DNA from: Tumebacillus sp. BK434 | GTDB lineage: Bacteria > Bacillota > Bacilli > Tumebacillales > Tumebacillaceae | Assembly (NCBI RefSeq): GCF_004340785.1 | Contig: NZ_SLXS01000003.1 | Span: 467,689 to 531,688, forward strand | Length of the DNA: 64,000 nucleotides | Direction: 5' to 3' | Shown here: positions 21,884 through 31,150 of the stretch, in pieces | Position numbering within the stretch: the first letter of the stretch is position 1 | Layout of the letters: each line of letters starts with the position of its first letter | The notes under the pieces: generated by a model | What the model saw: the letters and a program-made list of their open reading frames with translations, nothing else | The model's database searches: none | What the model was told of the DNA's origin: nothing | Program-made: the position numbers and the translations under genes

Positions 21884-24292
21884 CTGCAGAAACAGCTGTT
21901 GGATTTCGTCTTGCGGCACGGGGCGCGAGTACAGGTAGCCTTGGGCATCGTCACAGCCGTGCGCCTTCAAGAAGTCTTGCTGCGCCTCTGTCTCCACGCC
22001 TTCTGCCGTCACTTTCAGGCGGAGGTTGTGGGCCATGAGCAGGATCGTCGTGACGATCGACCGGTCGTTCTCATCCGTCTCGATGTCGCTGACGAAGGAA
22101 CGGTCGATTTTCAAGCGGTCGATCGGGAACTTCTTGAGGTAGCTGAGCGAGCTGTAGCCGGTGCCAAAATCGTCGATGCCGATCTGGACGCCGAGGCTCT
22201 TCAGCTTTTCCAGCGTTTGGAGCGACTGTTCGAGGTCCATCGTCATGCTCTCTGTGATCTCCAGCTCCAAATCGGCCGGATCGAGCCCGGTCTCCGCCAA
22301 GACGCCGGCCACCGTGTCGAACAAGTCTTCGCGGCGGAACTGGCGCATCGAGAGGTTGACGCCCATGCGCAGCTTCGGCAGGCCGAGCTCTTGCCAGCGC
22401 TTGTTGGTCTGGCAGGCGGTGCGCAAGACCCACTCGCCAAGCGGGACGATCAGCCCCGTCTCTTCGGCCAGCGGGATGAAGCGAAACGGCGGCACCAGTC
22501 CCAGCTCCGGATGCTGCCAGCGCACCAGCGCTTCCACCCCTTCGATCCGCATCGTCTCCAAGTTGATCTGCGGCTGGTACCACAGCACGAACTCATCGCG
22601 CTCCAGCGCCTTGCGCAGATCGGTCTCAAGCAGCATCCGCTCATACGCTTTCGTGTCCATCGACGGGTCGTACAGGCAGAACGAGTTGCCGTGCTCCTTG
22701 GCGCGGTACATCGCCGTGTCGGCGTTGCGCAGCATCGAGACGGCATCTTGCGCTTCACACGGGTAGAGCGCCACGCCGACCGATGCGGTCAGCCGCACTT
22801 CGTGCCCGAGCAGCAGCAGCGGCTGCTCGATCAGGCTGCACAACTCCTGCGCCCGCGTTTCAACGTCATTGATCGTGTCGAGCCGCGGGAAGATCAGCGT
22901 ATACTCATCGCCGCCCAAGCGCGCCGCCACCACATCGCCACCGAACGCGGCGGTCAGCCGCTCGCCGAGCGCTTTGATCATCTTGTCGCCAAAAATATGG
23001 CCCAGCGAGTCGTTATACGTCTTGAAACGGTCGAGGTCGAGCAGCATGATCGCGACGTAATACTCCTGATCCTGCGCCTCTTGGATCGCCCGGTTCAGCA
23101 CGTCGAACGCCATGCGGCGGTTCGGCATCCCGGTCAGGTCATCGTGATAGGCCATCGAGGAGATCGCGCGCTCAGCCTGCTTTTTTTCCGTGATGTCCTG
23201 TGCGATTACATAGACGCCGCTCACTCGCTCTTCGGTGACGATCGGCACGAGGATGACCATCATCTCCACGCGGTGCCCCGCCTTGTGCAGGATCGAGATC
23301 TCCGCTTGTTGCGGCTCGCGGGCCAGCACGCGAGGGTACAGCCTTTCGATTTTCGCCACATCTTCCGGCACGACAAACGTCAACACGTTCATCTGCAGCA
23401 GCTGCTTCGACGAATAGCCGAGCAGTTGCTCCGCCTTTGGGTTGACTTCGATAAAAGCACCGCTCACATCCACGGTAAAGATCGCTTCCGGGTTGTGGTC
23501 AAACAGCGACTTGTAGCGGCGTTCGCTGTCGTCGAGGCGGTTCTGGTTGCTGACCACGCGCCGCTCCACCACCGCCGTGACGATGACGACGCCAAGCAGC
23601 AGCAAGGTCACCCCGCCGATCGTGTAGGCGAGCAGCAGGTTGTCCAGCGCGGTCTCCACTTCCAGCGCCTGCTCGTTCGAATGCGTGAACATGACGGCCG
23701 CCATGCCCGTATAGTGCATCCCGGAGATCGCGCCGCCCATCAGCAGGGCGCTAAACAACTTCCGCCAGGCGCCGCTGCGGCTATTCCCCTCTACGCGCAG
23801 GCGGTAGATGATCGAAAGCGCCGCGAACGACGCGCCGACGGCGACCAGCACCGAAGCGGCGACCAGCAGCGGATCAAACACCATGTGCGCCTGCATCTGC
23901 ATCGCATACATCCCCGTGTAATGCATCGCCGAAATACCTGCGCCCATCAGCAGCGAGCCGAAGAGCAGCTCTTTCAGCTGCAGGCGCGGGCGGCTGACCA
24001 GATACAGCGCCAGCCCTGACGCGACGACGGCCGGCAGCACCGACAGGATGACCAGCCAGAGCCGGTAGGTGACCTGCACTTCCAATTCAAATGCCAGCAT
24101 GGCGACAAAATGCATCGACCAGATGCCAAGCCCCAGCGCAGTCGCACCCCCGACCTGCCAAAGCCTGCGCGCCATGCCTTTCGCTTCCGTCACGCGGCTG
24201 CCCAGATTGATCGCCGTGTACGAAGCGAGCACGGCGATCAGAATCGACAGTGCGACTGTCGCCGTGTGATACTCCCCCCAAATGACATGCAT
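21869..24292 (-). CDS. Membrane MHYT-PAS-GGDEF-EAL cyclic-di-GMP protein
   Basis: An 807-residue signalling protein. Residues ~1-240 are an MHYT sensor: seven membrane segments with three MHYT-type motifs (IWSMHFVAML, ISAMHYTGMYAM, ISGMHYTGMAAV), proposed to bind copper and sense O2, CO or NO. A PAS domain follows (about 255-370), then GGDEF (RLGGDEYTLIF; the last motif residue is Tyr, so cyclase activity is uncertain) and EAL. The EAL domain keeps VEALVRW, ELEITES, IDDFGTGYSSL and AEGVETEAQ, so c-di-GMP phosphodiesterase activity is likely. ATG 24292 after AGAAGG; a longer frame upstream has no support. Confidence 0.93.
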   Translation of the reverse strand: MHVIWGEYHTATVALSILIAVLASYTAINLGSRVTEAKGMARRLWQVGGATALGLGIWSMHFVAMLAFELEVQVTYRLWLVILSVLPAVVASGLALYLVSRPRLQLKELLFGSLLMGAGISAMHYTGMYAMQMQAHMVFDPLLVAASVLVAVGASFAALSIIYRLRVEGNSRSGAWRKLFSALLMGGAISGMHYTGMAAVMFTHSNEQALEVETALDNLLLAYTIGGVTLLLLGVVIVTAVVERRVVSNQNRLDDSERRYKSLFDHNPEAIFTVDVSGAFIEVNPKAEQLLGYSSKQLLQMNVLTFVVPEDVAKIERLYPRVLAREPQQAEISILHKAGHRVEMMVILVPIVTEERVSGVYVIAQDITEKKQAERAISSMAYHDDLTGMPNRRMAFDVLNRAIQEAQDQEYYVAIMLLDLDRFKTYNDSLGHIFGDKMIKALGERLTAAFGGDVVAARLGGDEYTLIFPRLDTINDVETRAQELCSLIEQPLLLLGHEVRLTASVGVALYPCEAQDAVSMLRNADTAMYRAKEHGNSFCLYDPSMDTKAYERMLLETDLRKALERDEFVLWYQPQINLETMRIEGVEALVRWQHPELGLVPPFRFIPLAEETGLIVPLGEWVLRTACQTNKRWQELGLPKLRMGVNLSMRQFRREDLFDTVAGVLAETGLDPADLELEITESMTMDLEQSLQTLEKLKSLGVQIGIDDFGTGYSSLSYLKKFPIDRLKIDRSFVSDIETDENDRSIVTTILLMAHNLRLKVTAEGVETEAQQDFLKAHGCDDAQGYLYSRPVPQDEIQQLFLQTPQS

Positions 24293-24333
24293 CGATCCTT
24301 CTCTCCCTTGTCTCCCCCGAGACCGCTGTCCGG

Positions 24334-24817
24334 TTACCGGGAAGGAATCCCGAGCAGCGCCGGCAGCGCATTTGTTTCCATAATAGTATCGGACATCGCA
24401 AACTCCCATTTGCCCCGCTGGTACTCTTCGATGCGGCAGGCGGACCGCTCCGTCTGCCGTCCCGTCTTGCGGTCGAAACACGTCCCCGTTTCATAATCGC
24501 CGCGCCTGCCCCCGATGAAAAACACATCGTCCGTCACATACGTCCCCTGATCGGTATCATGGCGGAACGCCGCATAGCCCTGCGTGGCGTTGAGCAGATC
24601 TTGTCCGAAATCATACATCTTGCGCAGCTCCGCCAACCTTGTCCCCCGACAAGTCGGGCTCGCCACGCCCGTACTACTTGTAGAGATCGGCCATGTGATC
24701 GCTCAGCACGCCCATCTGGCGCAGCACTGTATCGTCGTTGTACAGGTTCTGAAAGACATCTTTGCCTTCCGCCTGCACGGTGGACCAAACGTTGGCCGAT
24801 AAGACGGAAAGTCTCAC
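24334..24817 (-). pseudogene. Remnant of an LTA-synthase-like sulfatase gene
   Basis: Two fragments in different frames match the ends of the intact LTA-synthase-like protein at 28354-30282. Fragment 24674-24817 (ANVWSTVQAEGKDVFQNLYN, then LRQMGVLSDHMADLYK) matches its region around residues 190-215. Fragment 24334-24666 (YDFGQDLLNATQGYAAFRHD, RRGDYETGTCFDRKTGRQ, RGKWEFAMSDTIMETNALP) matches its last ~100 residues. The roughly 350 residues between, which include the catalytic threonine and metal ligands, are missing, as are the N-terminal membrane helices. The product cannot be active. Confidence 0.75.
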
Positions 24818-25053
24818 TGTTACCACCACTGTAGCATGAAATGCACGCTTTTTAAATGAGTGCGCCGATTTCCAATTTTTCTGATGATGGTGCTGCCACT
24901 TGCGGATGGCGAGCCAGGGAGAGCAGCGCCAAGAAAGCGCCGGACAGCAAGAGCAGCACGCACAGCGTGGTTGAGGACAAGACATCATCCATACGGAAAG
25001 ATCGGGAACTGGCATTGTTACTTTACTTTATAATCATTTTCAAAATCGAACGA
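24818..25053. other. Intergenic stretch between pseudogene and TPR-SleB gene
   Basis: Holds only a minus-strand 46-codon frame (24852-24992, start MDDVLSSTTLCVLLLLSG) with one hydrophobic segment but no ribosome site. It could be debris of the same decayed gene or a spurious frame. No other element is evident before the promoter at 25054. Confidence 0.3.
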
Positions 25054-25082
25054 TTGTCTACTTACAACAAACGTGTTATCAT
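25054..25082 (+). promoter_or_regulatory. SigA promoter of the TPR-SleB gene
   Basis: TTGTCT (25054-25059), 17-nt spacer, TATCAT (25077-25082), about 40 nt of leader before the AGGAGG and ATG 25130. Confidence 0.65.
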
Positions 25083-25129
25083 CTTCTCGTAACATTATAG
25101 TACCCATTAATAATAGGAGGTGTTTTACT

Positions 25130-26602
25130 ATGAAAAAGCTGTTCAGCATCCTGCTGGCAGCGGCGCTGCTGCTTCCTCCGGCCGGCATGGAATGGAACGG
25201 CAGCCCAGCCATCGCCGCCGGGGACAAGAAGTTTCAGCCCGGGGTGGAAGCGTTCATCCAAGGCACGTACTTAGGTCACGCCAACGAACTTCCGGACCCG
25301 AACGAGTCCCTCGAAGTGCTCCAGACCTACCTGAGTGCCAAAGGTTCGCCGAAAGAGCTCGACACGTTCAAGGGACTGGTGAACAAGTTCCCCGACTCCC
25401 GCCACGCCCACGTCGGCCTCGCCATGGCCTACTACAACGAATTTTCCGCGAAAAAAGACAAAAAATTCGCCAAACTCGCACTGGAGCACGAGTTGAAAGC
25501 GGCGGAGATCGCCTTGTCCTACGGCAATGTGCTCTACACCGCCTGGGTCAAGCAGATGGCGCTCGACGCCGGCACGCCGGAAGCGGCCGTCGGTCTGTTT
25601 GACAAAGTGCTGGCTGCTCAGCCCGACCACTATTTTACCAACCTGCACAGAGCGGAAATGCTGAACGCGATGGGCAAGCAGGCGGACGCAGAAGCTTCCT
25701 TTAAGAAAGCGATCGACGTGCGCGAAGCGGGCAACATCGACGCGCATGCCGCGTATGCAGAGTTCCTGATCACCGCCGGGCGCTATGAAGAGGCGCTGGT
25801 GAACACGATTCTGATCGGCGAAAATGCCTACTACATCGACTTCCTGCACGGCTATGCGCTGGAGAAGCTCGGCAAAGGCGCAGCAGCCCAAGCCTCATAC
25901 ACCAAATTCACCGAGTTCTCGCAAGCGTTCCCGGCTCCGGCCAAGTTCAAGATCGACGGCTCCGCGTACCAAGCGGGCATCGCGTTCGAGCAGTCGAAGA
26001 GCGCTGCGAAGAGCGGGGACAACACTGTGAATGCGGTGATCGGGCCGGAAGTGGTCGCCGCTTCGACCAACCTGTCTTGGGCGATCACCTGTGAAGCGGG
26101 CGGCGAGTCGGTCGGCGGCATGCGCATGGTCGGCTGGTCGATCCGTCAGCGCGTCAACCGCGGCTCGACCAAAGTCGGCGGTGTGACCTGCCTGAGCGTC
26201 ACCAACGCCGGTTCGACGATGGATGCGAAATACGGCGATGTCATCTGCCAGTCCAAGCAATACTCCGGTGTCAGCTGTGACACGTCCGACAACGTCACCA
26301 AGTGCACCAACACCAACGTCCGCACCGCCACGACCAACCAAGTGGCGTTCGACGTCTACAACGGCTTGGTGCCAGACCCGTACACCGGCTACTGCCCGAC
26401 CGGCACGCGCAGCAGCACCACGTACTGCTCGGCGACCTGCACCGGTGCGACCAACAACACAACCTCCTTTACCACGCAGACACCGCACTCGTTCCTCTCT
26501 TATTCTCATGCACCGCTCTGGGGTTGTGCGATCACGGCAGGCGCTGTCTGTGGCAACGGCGGCAGCGACAACTATTTTGACTACAACAACGCCAACAACT
26601 AA
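25130..26602 (+). CDS. Secreted TPR protein fused to a Cys-rich SleB-like cell-wall hydrolase domain
   Basis: A 490-residue exported protein: signal peptide (residues ~1-30, ending near AIAA), TPR-like helical repeats (~35-300), then a C-terminal domain (~320-490) resembling the SleB/CwlJ hydrolase family. The alignment rests on SWAITCEAGGESVGGMRMVG, where Glu in CEAGGE fits the catalytic Glu, and on GDVICQSKQYSGVSC, which fits the VI-QP-QFS motif. SleB-type enzymes cut peptidoglycan glycan strands, in spores the cortex. Unusually this domain has ten cysteines, so disulfides are likely after export. The N-terminal part is paralogous to the protein at 20923. A dsbA-like gene follows 50 nt later. 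ATG 25130 after AGGAGG. The hydrolase call is moderate. Confidence 0.72.
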   Translation: MKKLFSILLAAALLLPPAGMEWNGSPAIAAGDKKFQPGVEAFIQGTYLGHANELPDPNESLEVLQTYLSAKGSPKELDTFKGLVNKFPDSRHAHVGLAMAYYNEFSAKKDKKFAKLALEHELKAAEIALSYGNVLYTAWVKQMALDAGTPEAAVGLFDKVLAAQPDHYFTNLHRAEMLNAMGKQADAEASFKKAIDVREAGNIDAHAAYAEFLITAGRYEEALVNTILIGENAYYIDFLHGYALEKLGKGAAAQASYTKFTEFSQAFPAPAKFKIDGSAYQAGIAFEQSKSAAKSGDNTVNAVIGPEVVAASTNLSWAITCEAGGESVGGMRMVGWSIRQRVNRGSTKVGGVTCLSVTNAGSTMDAKYGDVICQSKQYSGVSCDTSDNVTKCTNTNVRTATTNQVAFDVYNGLVPDPYTGYCPTGTRSSTTYCSATCTGATNNTTSFTTQTPHSFLSYSHAPLWGCAITAGAVCGNGGSDNYFDYNNANN

Positions 26603-26652
26603 CGCTTGACCGGGGGGGCTTCTGCCCCCTTTCCTACATAAGGAGTGATAAC

Positions 26653-27387
26653 ATGCAGAAAAAATGGCTGGCCCCCGTTTTGATCGTGATCGGACTTTTC
26701 CTCACCCTGCAATCGATCGTCTTGGTGATGACTTTATTTAAAATGAACGATTTAGAAAAAGCGCTCCCGGCGCTGGCCCAGCAAGCGCAGCAGGCGGCCG
26801 TGCCGGAGGACGAAGCAAACGTCGACAAACCGGGTGCCCAGACCGCCCCGACTCCGGTGGAAACGGAAGGCTTTCCGGAGCGCGGCCCGGCCGATGCGCC
26901 GGTGACGATCGTCGAGTTTACCGATTTTGAGTGCACGTTCTGCAAAGCGGTGCAGCCGACGATTCAGCAAGTGGTCGAGAAATACGACGGCCAGATCCGC
27001 CACGTCTTCCGCAACTACCCGATCGGCGCGATCCACGCCGGTGCCGTCGACGCCGCGCTGGCCGGCCTTTGCGCCAACGACCAGCAGCAATTCTGGGACT
27101 ACCATGACCAACTGTTCGCCAAAGCTAACGACAGCGGCTCCCTGACCAAACCCCTGCTCAAGCAGACCGCAGCCGACCTCGGCCTCAACACCGCCGATTT
27201 CAACGCCTGCTTCGACAGCAAAAAGCACCTCGATGCCATCCAAAAAGACTTCGAAGCCGGCAACGCTTACACCGTCACCGGCACCCCGACCTTCTTCATC
27301 AACAACCGCATCGTGACCGGCGCCCAGCCGCTGGAAGTGTTCACAGAGATTATTGAAGAAGAGCTGGCCAAAGCGAAGAAAAGCTAA
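26653..27387 (+). CDS. Membrane-anchored DsbA-family thiol-disulfide oxidoreductase
   Basis: A 244-residue protein with an N-terminal membrane anchor (residues ~5-28), a Pro/Ala-rich linker, and a thioredoxin fold of the DsbA type (Thioredoxin_4). The active site is ECTFCKAVQP and the cis-proline loop is TGTPTFFINNR. It faces the outside of the cell and would form or shuffle disulfides in exported proteins. No DsbB-like partner is in the window. Its place right after the Cys-rich TPR-SleB gene suggests that protein as a client (inference). ATG 26653 after AAGGAG; terminator follows. Confidence 0.9.
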   Translation: MQKKWLAPVLIVIGLFLTLQSIVLVMTLFKMNDLEKALPALAQQAQQAAVPEDEANVDKPGAQTAPTPVETEGFPERGPADAPVTIVEFTDFECTFCKAVQPTIQQVVEKYDGQIRHVFRNYPIGAIHAGAVDAALAGLCANDQQQFWDYHDQLFAKANDSGSLTKPLLKQTAADLGLNTADFNACFDSKKHLDAIQKDFEAGNAYTVTGTPTFFINNRIVTGAQPLEVFTEIIEEELAKAKKS

Positions 27388-27412
27388 AAGGGACCCCGTG
27401 GGGTCCCTTTTG
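27386..27412 (+). terminator. Terminator after dsbA-like gene
   Basis: AAAAGGGACCCC pairs with GGGGTCCCTTTT around GT, T-run on the plus strand; the A-rich left arm lets it act for yebC on the minus strand too. Confidence 0.85.
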
Positions 27413-27431
27413 TTATGCCGAAGCGTACAGC

Positions 27432-28154
27432 TTACTCATCACCAAAATCTACATTGTGGTAGACTTGCTGCACATCGTCGAGGTCTTCTAACGCGTCGAT
27501 CAGCTTGCGGAAAGATACTTCTGCGTCTCCCTCAAGCGTCACTTCGTTTTGCGGAAGCATGGTCAGTTCGGCCACTGTGAATTCCGCAATTCCTGCGTTT
27601 TTCAATGCTTCTTGTACAGCGTGGAATTGATCCGGTTCGGCGTAGACAATGACTTGCTCGTCTTCCGCCACAATGTCACGCACGTCCAAGTCTGCTTCCA
27701 TTAAGGTCTCCAGCACTTCCTCTTCCGATTTCCCTGCGAGACCGATAACTGCCACAGAATCAAACATATACGCAACCGATCCGCTCACGCCCAAGTTGCC
27801 GTTGTTTTTCTTGAAAGCGCTCCGGACATCAGAGAACGTACGATTGACGTTATTGGTCAGCGCATCGATGATCAGCATTGCACCGTTCGGCCCGAAACCT
27901 TCATAGCGCAGTTCATCATAGGTCTCATCCGAGCCGCCTTTTGCCTTTTCCAAGGCACGATCGATGATCGCTCTCGGCACATTGTAGGTCTTGGCGCGTT
28001 CCAACACCGCTTTTAACGCTGCGTTGGACTCAGGATTCGGATCGCCTTTTTTCGCCGCTACAAAAATCTCGATCCCAAACTTGGCGTACGTACGAGTCTT
28101 CGCCGCGTCATTCTTCGCTTTGCCCTCTTTAATATTGTTCCACTTACGACCCAT
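27432..28154 (-). CDS. YebC/PmpR family protein
   Basis: A 240-residue member of the YebC family ([53 protein letters not shown]). Older work calls the family transcriptional regulators; recent work on YebC-type proteins supports a ribosome-associated role in translating proline-rich stretches. The YeeN-like features match the shorter Bacillus YeeI/YrbC types. ATG 28154 is used; a GTG nine nt upstream is possible. Single gene between convergent and divergent neighbours. Confidence 0.92.
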   Translation of the reverse strand: MGRKWNNIKEGKAKNDAAKTRTYAKFGIEIFVAAKKGDPNPESNAALKAVLERAKTYNVPRAIIDRALEKAKGGSDETYDELRYEGFGPNGAMLIIDALTNNVNRTFSDVRSAFKKNNGNLGVSGSVAYMFDSVAVIGLAGKSEEEVLETLMEADLDVRDIVAEDEQVIVYAEPDQFHAVQEALKNAGIAEFTVAELTMLPQNEVTLEGDAEVSFRKLIDALEDLDDVQQVYHNVDFGDE

Positions 28155-28301
28155 TCGTCCCACTCTCTTTCAAAATACTAGGAATATTGATGCTTATGTC
28201 CGACAACTCGTCACTTTTTACATTATACCTTATCACACGATTATCAATCAATTCTCTGTGTATGACACGGCTTACCAGATAGAACCCCTACACCCGCCCC
28301 A

Positions 28302-28333
28302 ACAAAAAAGCTGCCGGGTCTCCCCGACAGCTT
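28302..28333 (-). terminator. Terminator of the LTA-synthase-like gene
   Basis: AAGCTGTCGGG pairs with CCCGGCAGCTT (one mismatch) around a GAGA-type loop, then TTTTTTG on the minus strand. Confidence 0.8.
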
Positions 28334-28353
28334 CTTCTGCCTTTCCATCCAAT

Positions 28354-30282
28354 CTACTTTTTTACCACCTTCGGAATCGCGTCCCCACGCACCAGCAGGT
28401 CGTTCATCTTCAGCTCCCACTTCGCCCGCTCGAATCCAGGCCGGCACGTTTCGATTGGCAGCAGCGCGCCTGCATTTGTACGGTCGTAGCAGGCACCGTG
28501 CTCGAAGATGCCGTCCTGGCTGGCCAGATAAAACAGCCGGTCGGTCGCGAACGTGTTCGGGTTGGTGTACTGGCGGAAGGCCGAGAAGCTCTCCTCCGGC
28601 TTCATGTTCACCAGATCCTGCCCGAAGTAGAACACTTTGTTCTTATCGATGCCTAGCATGTTGATCAGCGTCGGGAACAAGTCCATCTGCCCGCCCGGGA
28701 TGTTGTACGTGCCCGCTTCCTGACCTCCGGGGAGGCGGATGAAGAGCGGCACTTTCTTCTGCTCGTGGTAGATGTAATCGTCCACCTCTTTGCCGATGCC
28801 TTCGTACTTCCCGATCTCGTACTTGCTGAGACCGTTGGCGAAATGGTCACCGTACACCACGAACAGCGAGTTGTCAAGGATGCCCAGCTCTTTCAGCTTA
28901 TCCATGTACGCCCCCAGCTCCTTGTCCGCATAGTGCTGCGCGTGCAAGTAGTTGGTGAACAGCTCGCTGTACTGCCCTTCCGGAATCTCCAGCTCTTTTT
29001 CCTGCTCCGGAATCTTGTAATCGGTATGCCCGGACAACGTGATGTAAAACGCCATGAACGGATTCTGCTGCTCCTTCAAAACGTCCAGCGACTGGTTGTA
29101 CAGCGTGCGGTCGGACGGCCCCCAGCCGATGATGTCATCTTGCTTGAAGAAACTCTCCGAATAAAACTTGTCAAACCCTTCCGCCTGGTACATCACGTCG
29201 CGGTTGTAGAAATCCGGCTTGTAGGTGTGGAACACATACGACGCGCTGTAACCGCTTTCTTTCAACAAAATCGGCAGCGAACGGTAGGTGTTATCCGCTT
29301 CCTGCTTATAGATCGCGCCCGCTTCGGCCGGGTACAGCGAGTTCAGCGTCATGAACTCGGCGTCCGACGTGTTGCCCGTCCCGACTTCCACGAGGTAGTT
29401 GTCAAAATACATCGCTTCCTGGATCAGCTTGTTCATGTGCGGCGTCACTTCCTGGCCGTTCACCTTGCTGTTGATCAGGAAATACTGCAACGCTTCCATC
29501 TGCACGATGATCAGGTTCTTGCCTTTCGCCACGCCTTGCAGTTTCGGCGTCGGCTCCTGACGGCGCTTGTCCATCCAGGCGCGCAGCTCATTCAGGTCTT
29601 GCTCCTTCAGCTGCTGGTCACTGCCCCCGCCAAAATACTGGTAGGCGTCGACCGCGTGATAGCTCAAGATGCCCATGTGGCGCACCATCACGTTGTTCGT
29701 GTACATCTCCGTGTACGCCGGTTTGCCGTACACGTTGACCAGCCCGGCCGACTGCACGACGAGCAGCACCGCGCTGCCGACGATCAACAGCGCCGCGTGG
29801 CTCAGACGCTGCGAAAACATCGGCCCCTGCACGATCAAAAGCCTGCTGCCGTAGATGAGCAAAAGCGGAATCAACAGCACGAAATCGACGATCAAAAACA
29901 GATCCCACGCCGAGAACAGATTCTTGATCTCATTGGTCACCGTGCCGAGTTGCCCGGCCGTCTCCAGCATCGGCAACGGGATGACCCGGCTGTAGTTGCG
30001 GAAGAAAAACAGGTCGGCCAAGAGGATGAAGCTCACCGCCAGATCGACGACGATCAGCGCCCCAAAGCGCACATATTTCGGCAATAACACAAAAAGACCG
30101 GTCAACAGGAACAAGCCTGCCAGCGCCGCCACCCACTGCAGCGGGGACCCGATGCCCAGGCCAATCCAGTAGTCCAGAAACATCATTTTCATCAGCAGAA
30201 ACCCGTTAAAATAGAGCAGATCACGATGGTGACAGGCAAATCCTATCAAGCGTCCCCACAAGCTGTTTCTCTCGCTGTACAT
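28354..30282 (-). CDS. LTA synthase family membrane sulfatase
   Basis: A 642-residue LtaS-type enzyme. Five membrane segments fill residues ~25-195; the extracellular sulfatase-fold domain follows. The catalytic threonine lies in GTGNTSDAEFMTLNSLYP, a metal-binding motif in VVYGDHFANG, and LIIVQMEALQYF begins the catalytic domain. LtaS enzymes transfer glycerol phosphate from phosphatidylglycerol to make lipoteichoic acid; paralogues act as primases or stress versions. The C-terminal end carries a short extra segment with three cysteines near HGACYDRTN. A promoter-like TATAAT lies about 75 nt upstream. The damaged gene at 24334 is a relative. Confidence 0.92.
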   Translation of the reverse strand: MYSERNSLWGRLIGFACHHRDLLYFNGFLLMKMMFLDYWIGLGIGSPLQWVAALAGLFLLTGLFVLLPKYVRFGALIVVDLAVSFILLADLFFFRNYSRVIPLPMLETAGQLGTVTNEIKNLFSAWDLFLIVDFVLLIPLLLIYGSRLLIVQGPMFSQRLSHAALLIVGSAVLLVVQSAGLVNVYGKPAYTEMYTNNVMVRHMGILSYHAVDAYQYFGGGSDQQLKEQDLNELRAWMDKRRQEPTPKLQGVAKGKNLIIVQMEALQYFLINSKVNGQEVTPHMNKLIQEAMYFDNYLVEVGTGNTSDAEFMTLNSLYPAEAGAIYKQEADNTYRSLPILLKESGYSASYVFHTYKPDFYNRDVMYQAEGFDKFYSESFFKQDDIIGWGPSDRTLYNQSLDVLKEQQNPFMAFYITLSGHTDYKIPEQEKELEIPEGQYSELFTNYLHAQHYADKELGAYMDKLKELGILDNSLFVVYGDHFANGLSKYEIGKYEGIGKEVDDYIYHEQKKVPLFIRLPGGQEAGTYNIPGGQMDLFPTLINMLGIDKNKVFYFGQDLVNMKPEESFSAFRQYTNPNTFATDRLFYLASQDGIFEHGACYDRTNAGALLPIETCRPGFERAKWELKMNDLLVRGDAIPKVVKK

Positions 30283-30366
30283 AGTCCGCGATCGGCCCCC
30301 TCTCTCCCTTTATCTTTTCAAAAAACCATTCGTGCAAAGATCGGTCGCGACTGGAAAATTATACTA

Positions 30367-31056
30367 CTATATAGTTGTTGTATTAAGCAACTGTCGAACA
30401 TTATGAAATATCTCATACCACATCGCCTGCGTCAACTTGCCGGTAAAAGTATTTTGCTGGCTCGGATGGTAGGACGCAACCAATGCCGGCCTGCCATCGT
30501 CAAACGTATAACAAGCGCCGTGCGCAAAGGTCAGCCCTTTGACATCGTGCCCTTCTTCCTTCATGAAGCTCTTATAATTGTCAAACGCGATCTTGCCAAG
30601 CGCCAGCACCACCCGCTTTTCTGTCAGCAGGCGCAGCTCCTCCGTAAAGAACGGGCGGCAGGACTGAATCTCGTTTGCAGTCGGCTTGTTCTGTGGCGGG
30701 GCGCAGCGGACGATGTTGTTGATGTAGGCATCGACCAGTTGCAGCGCATCCTCGCGGTGCGTGGCATCTGGCGAGGTGGCAAAGCCAAACTCGTGCAAAG
30801 CCCCGTACAGCCATCTGCCCGACTCGTCTCCCGTAAACACGCGCCCCGTGCGGTTCGCGCCATGCGCGCCCGGTGCGAGCCCGAGGATGATCAGCCGGGC
30901 CTTGGGATCGCCAAATCCAGGCACCGGGCGGCCCCAGTACGTCTCTGCTTTGTATTTCGCCTTCTTGACCTCCGCGACTTCCTGACACCACTCGCGCAGG
31001 CGAGGGCAGGCTTCGCAGGAGATGATGCGTTCGGTCAACTCTTGTAAATTCATCAT
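30367..31056 (-). CDS. Family 5 uracil-DNA glycosylase (UDGb type)
   Basis: A 229-residue DNA-repair glycosylase. Motif 1 GLAPGAHGANRTGRVFTGD is the family 5 form, which lacks the usual polar catalytic residue of family 4, and motif 2 is HPSQQNTF. Cysteines in CEACPRLREWC, VRCAPPQNKP and QSCRPFF fit the 4Fe-4S cluster ligands of thermophile-type families 4 and 5. Members remove uracil and some deaminated purines. ATG 31056 or the next ATG (31053) are equally good after GGGGAGAGGG. Single gene. Confidence 0.88.
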   Translation of the reverse strand: MMNLQELTERIISCEACPRLREWCQEVAEVKKAKYKAETYWGRPVPGFGDPKARLIILGLAPGAHGANRTGRVFTGDESGRWLYGALHEFGFATSPDATHREDALQLVDAYINNIVRCAPPQNKPTANEIQSCRPFFTEELRLLTEKRVVLALGKIAFDNYKSFMKEEGHDVKGLTFAHGACYTFDDGRPALVASYHPSQQNTFTGKLTQAMWYEIFHNVRQLLNTTTI

Positions 31057-31150
31057 TTCCCTCTCCCCTTTTGCCCCATTATACAGGAAAAAATGCAGCC
31101 GCCCTCGAATTGAATCATTACCTTAATTTATTAGTAGGAGGATTCAAAAG

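Noticed and set aside
21530-24019. 829-codon plus-strand frame over the end of the TPR gene and the GGDEF-EAL gene
   Set aside because: It overlaps two genes with clear domains and encodes only low-complexity antisense sequence.
24852-24992. 46-codon minus frame with a hydrophobic segment
   Set aside because: No ribosome site or promoter and next to a pseudogene; likely debris, noted only within the intergenic entry.
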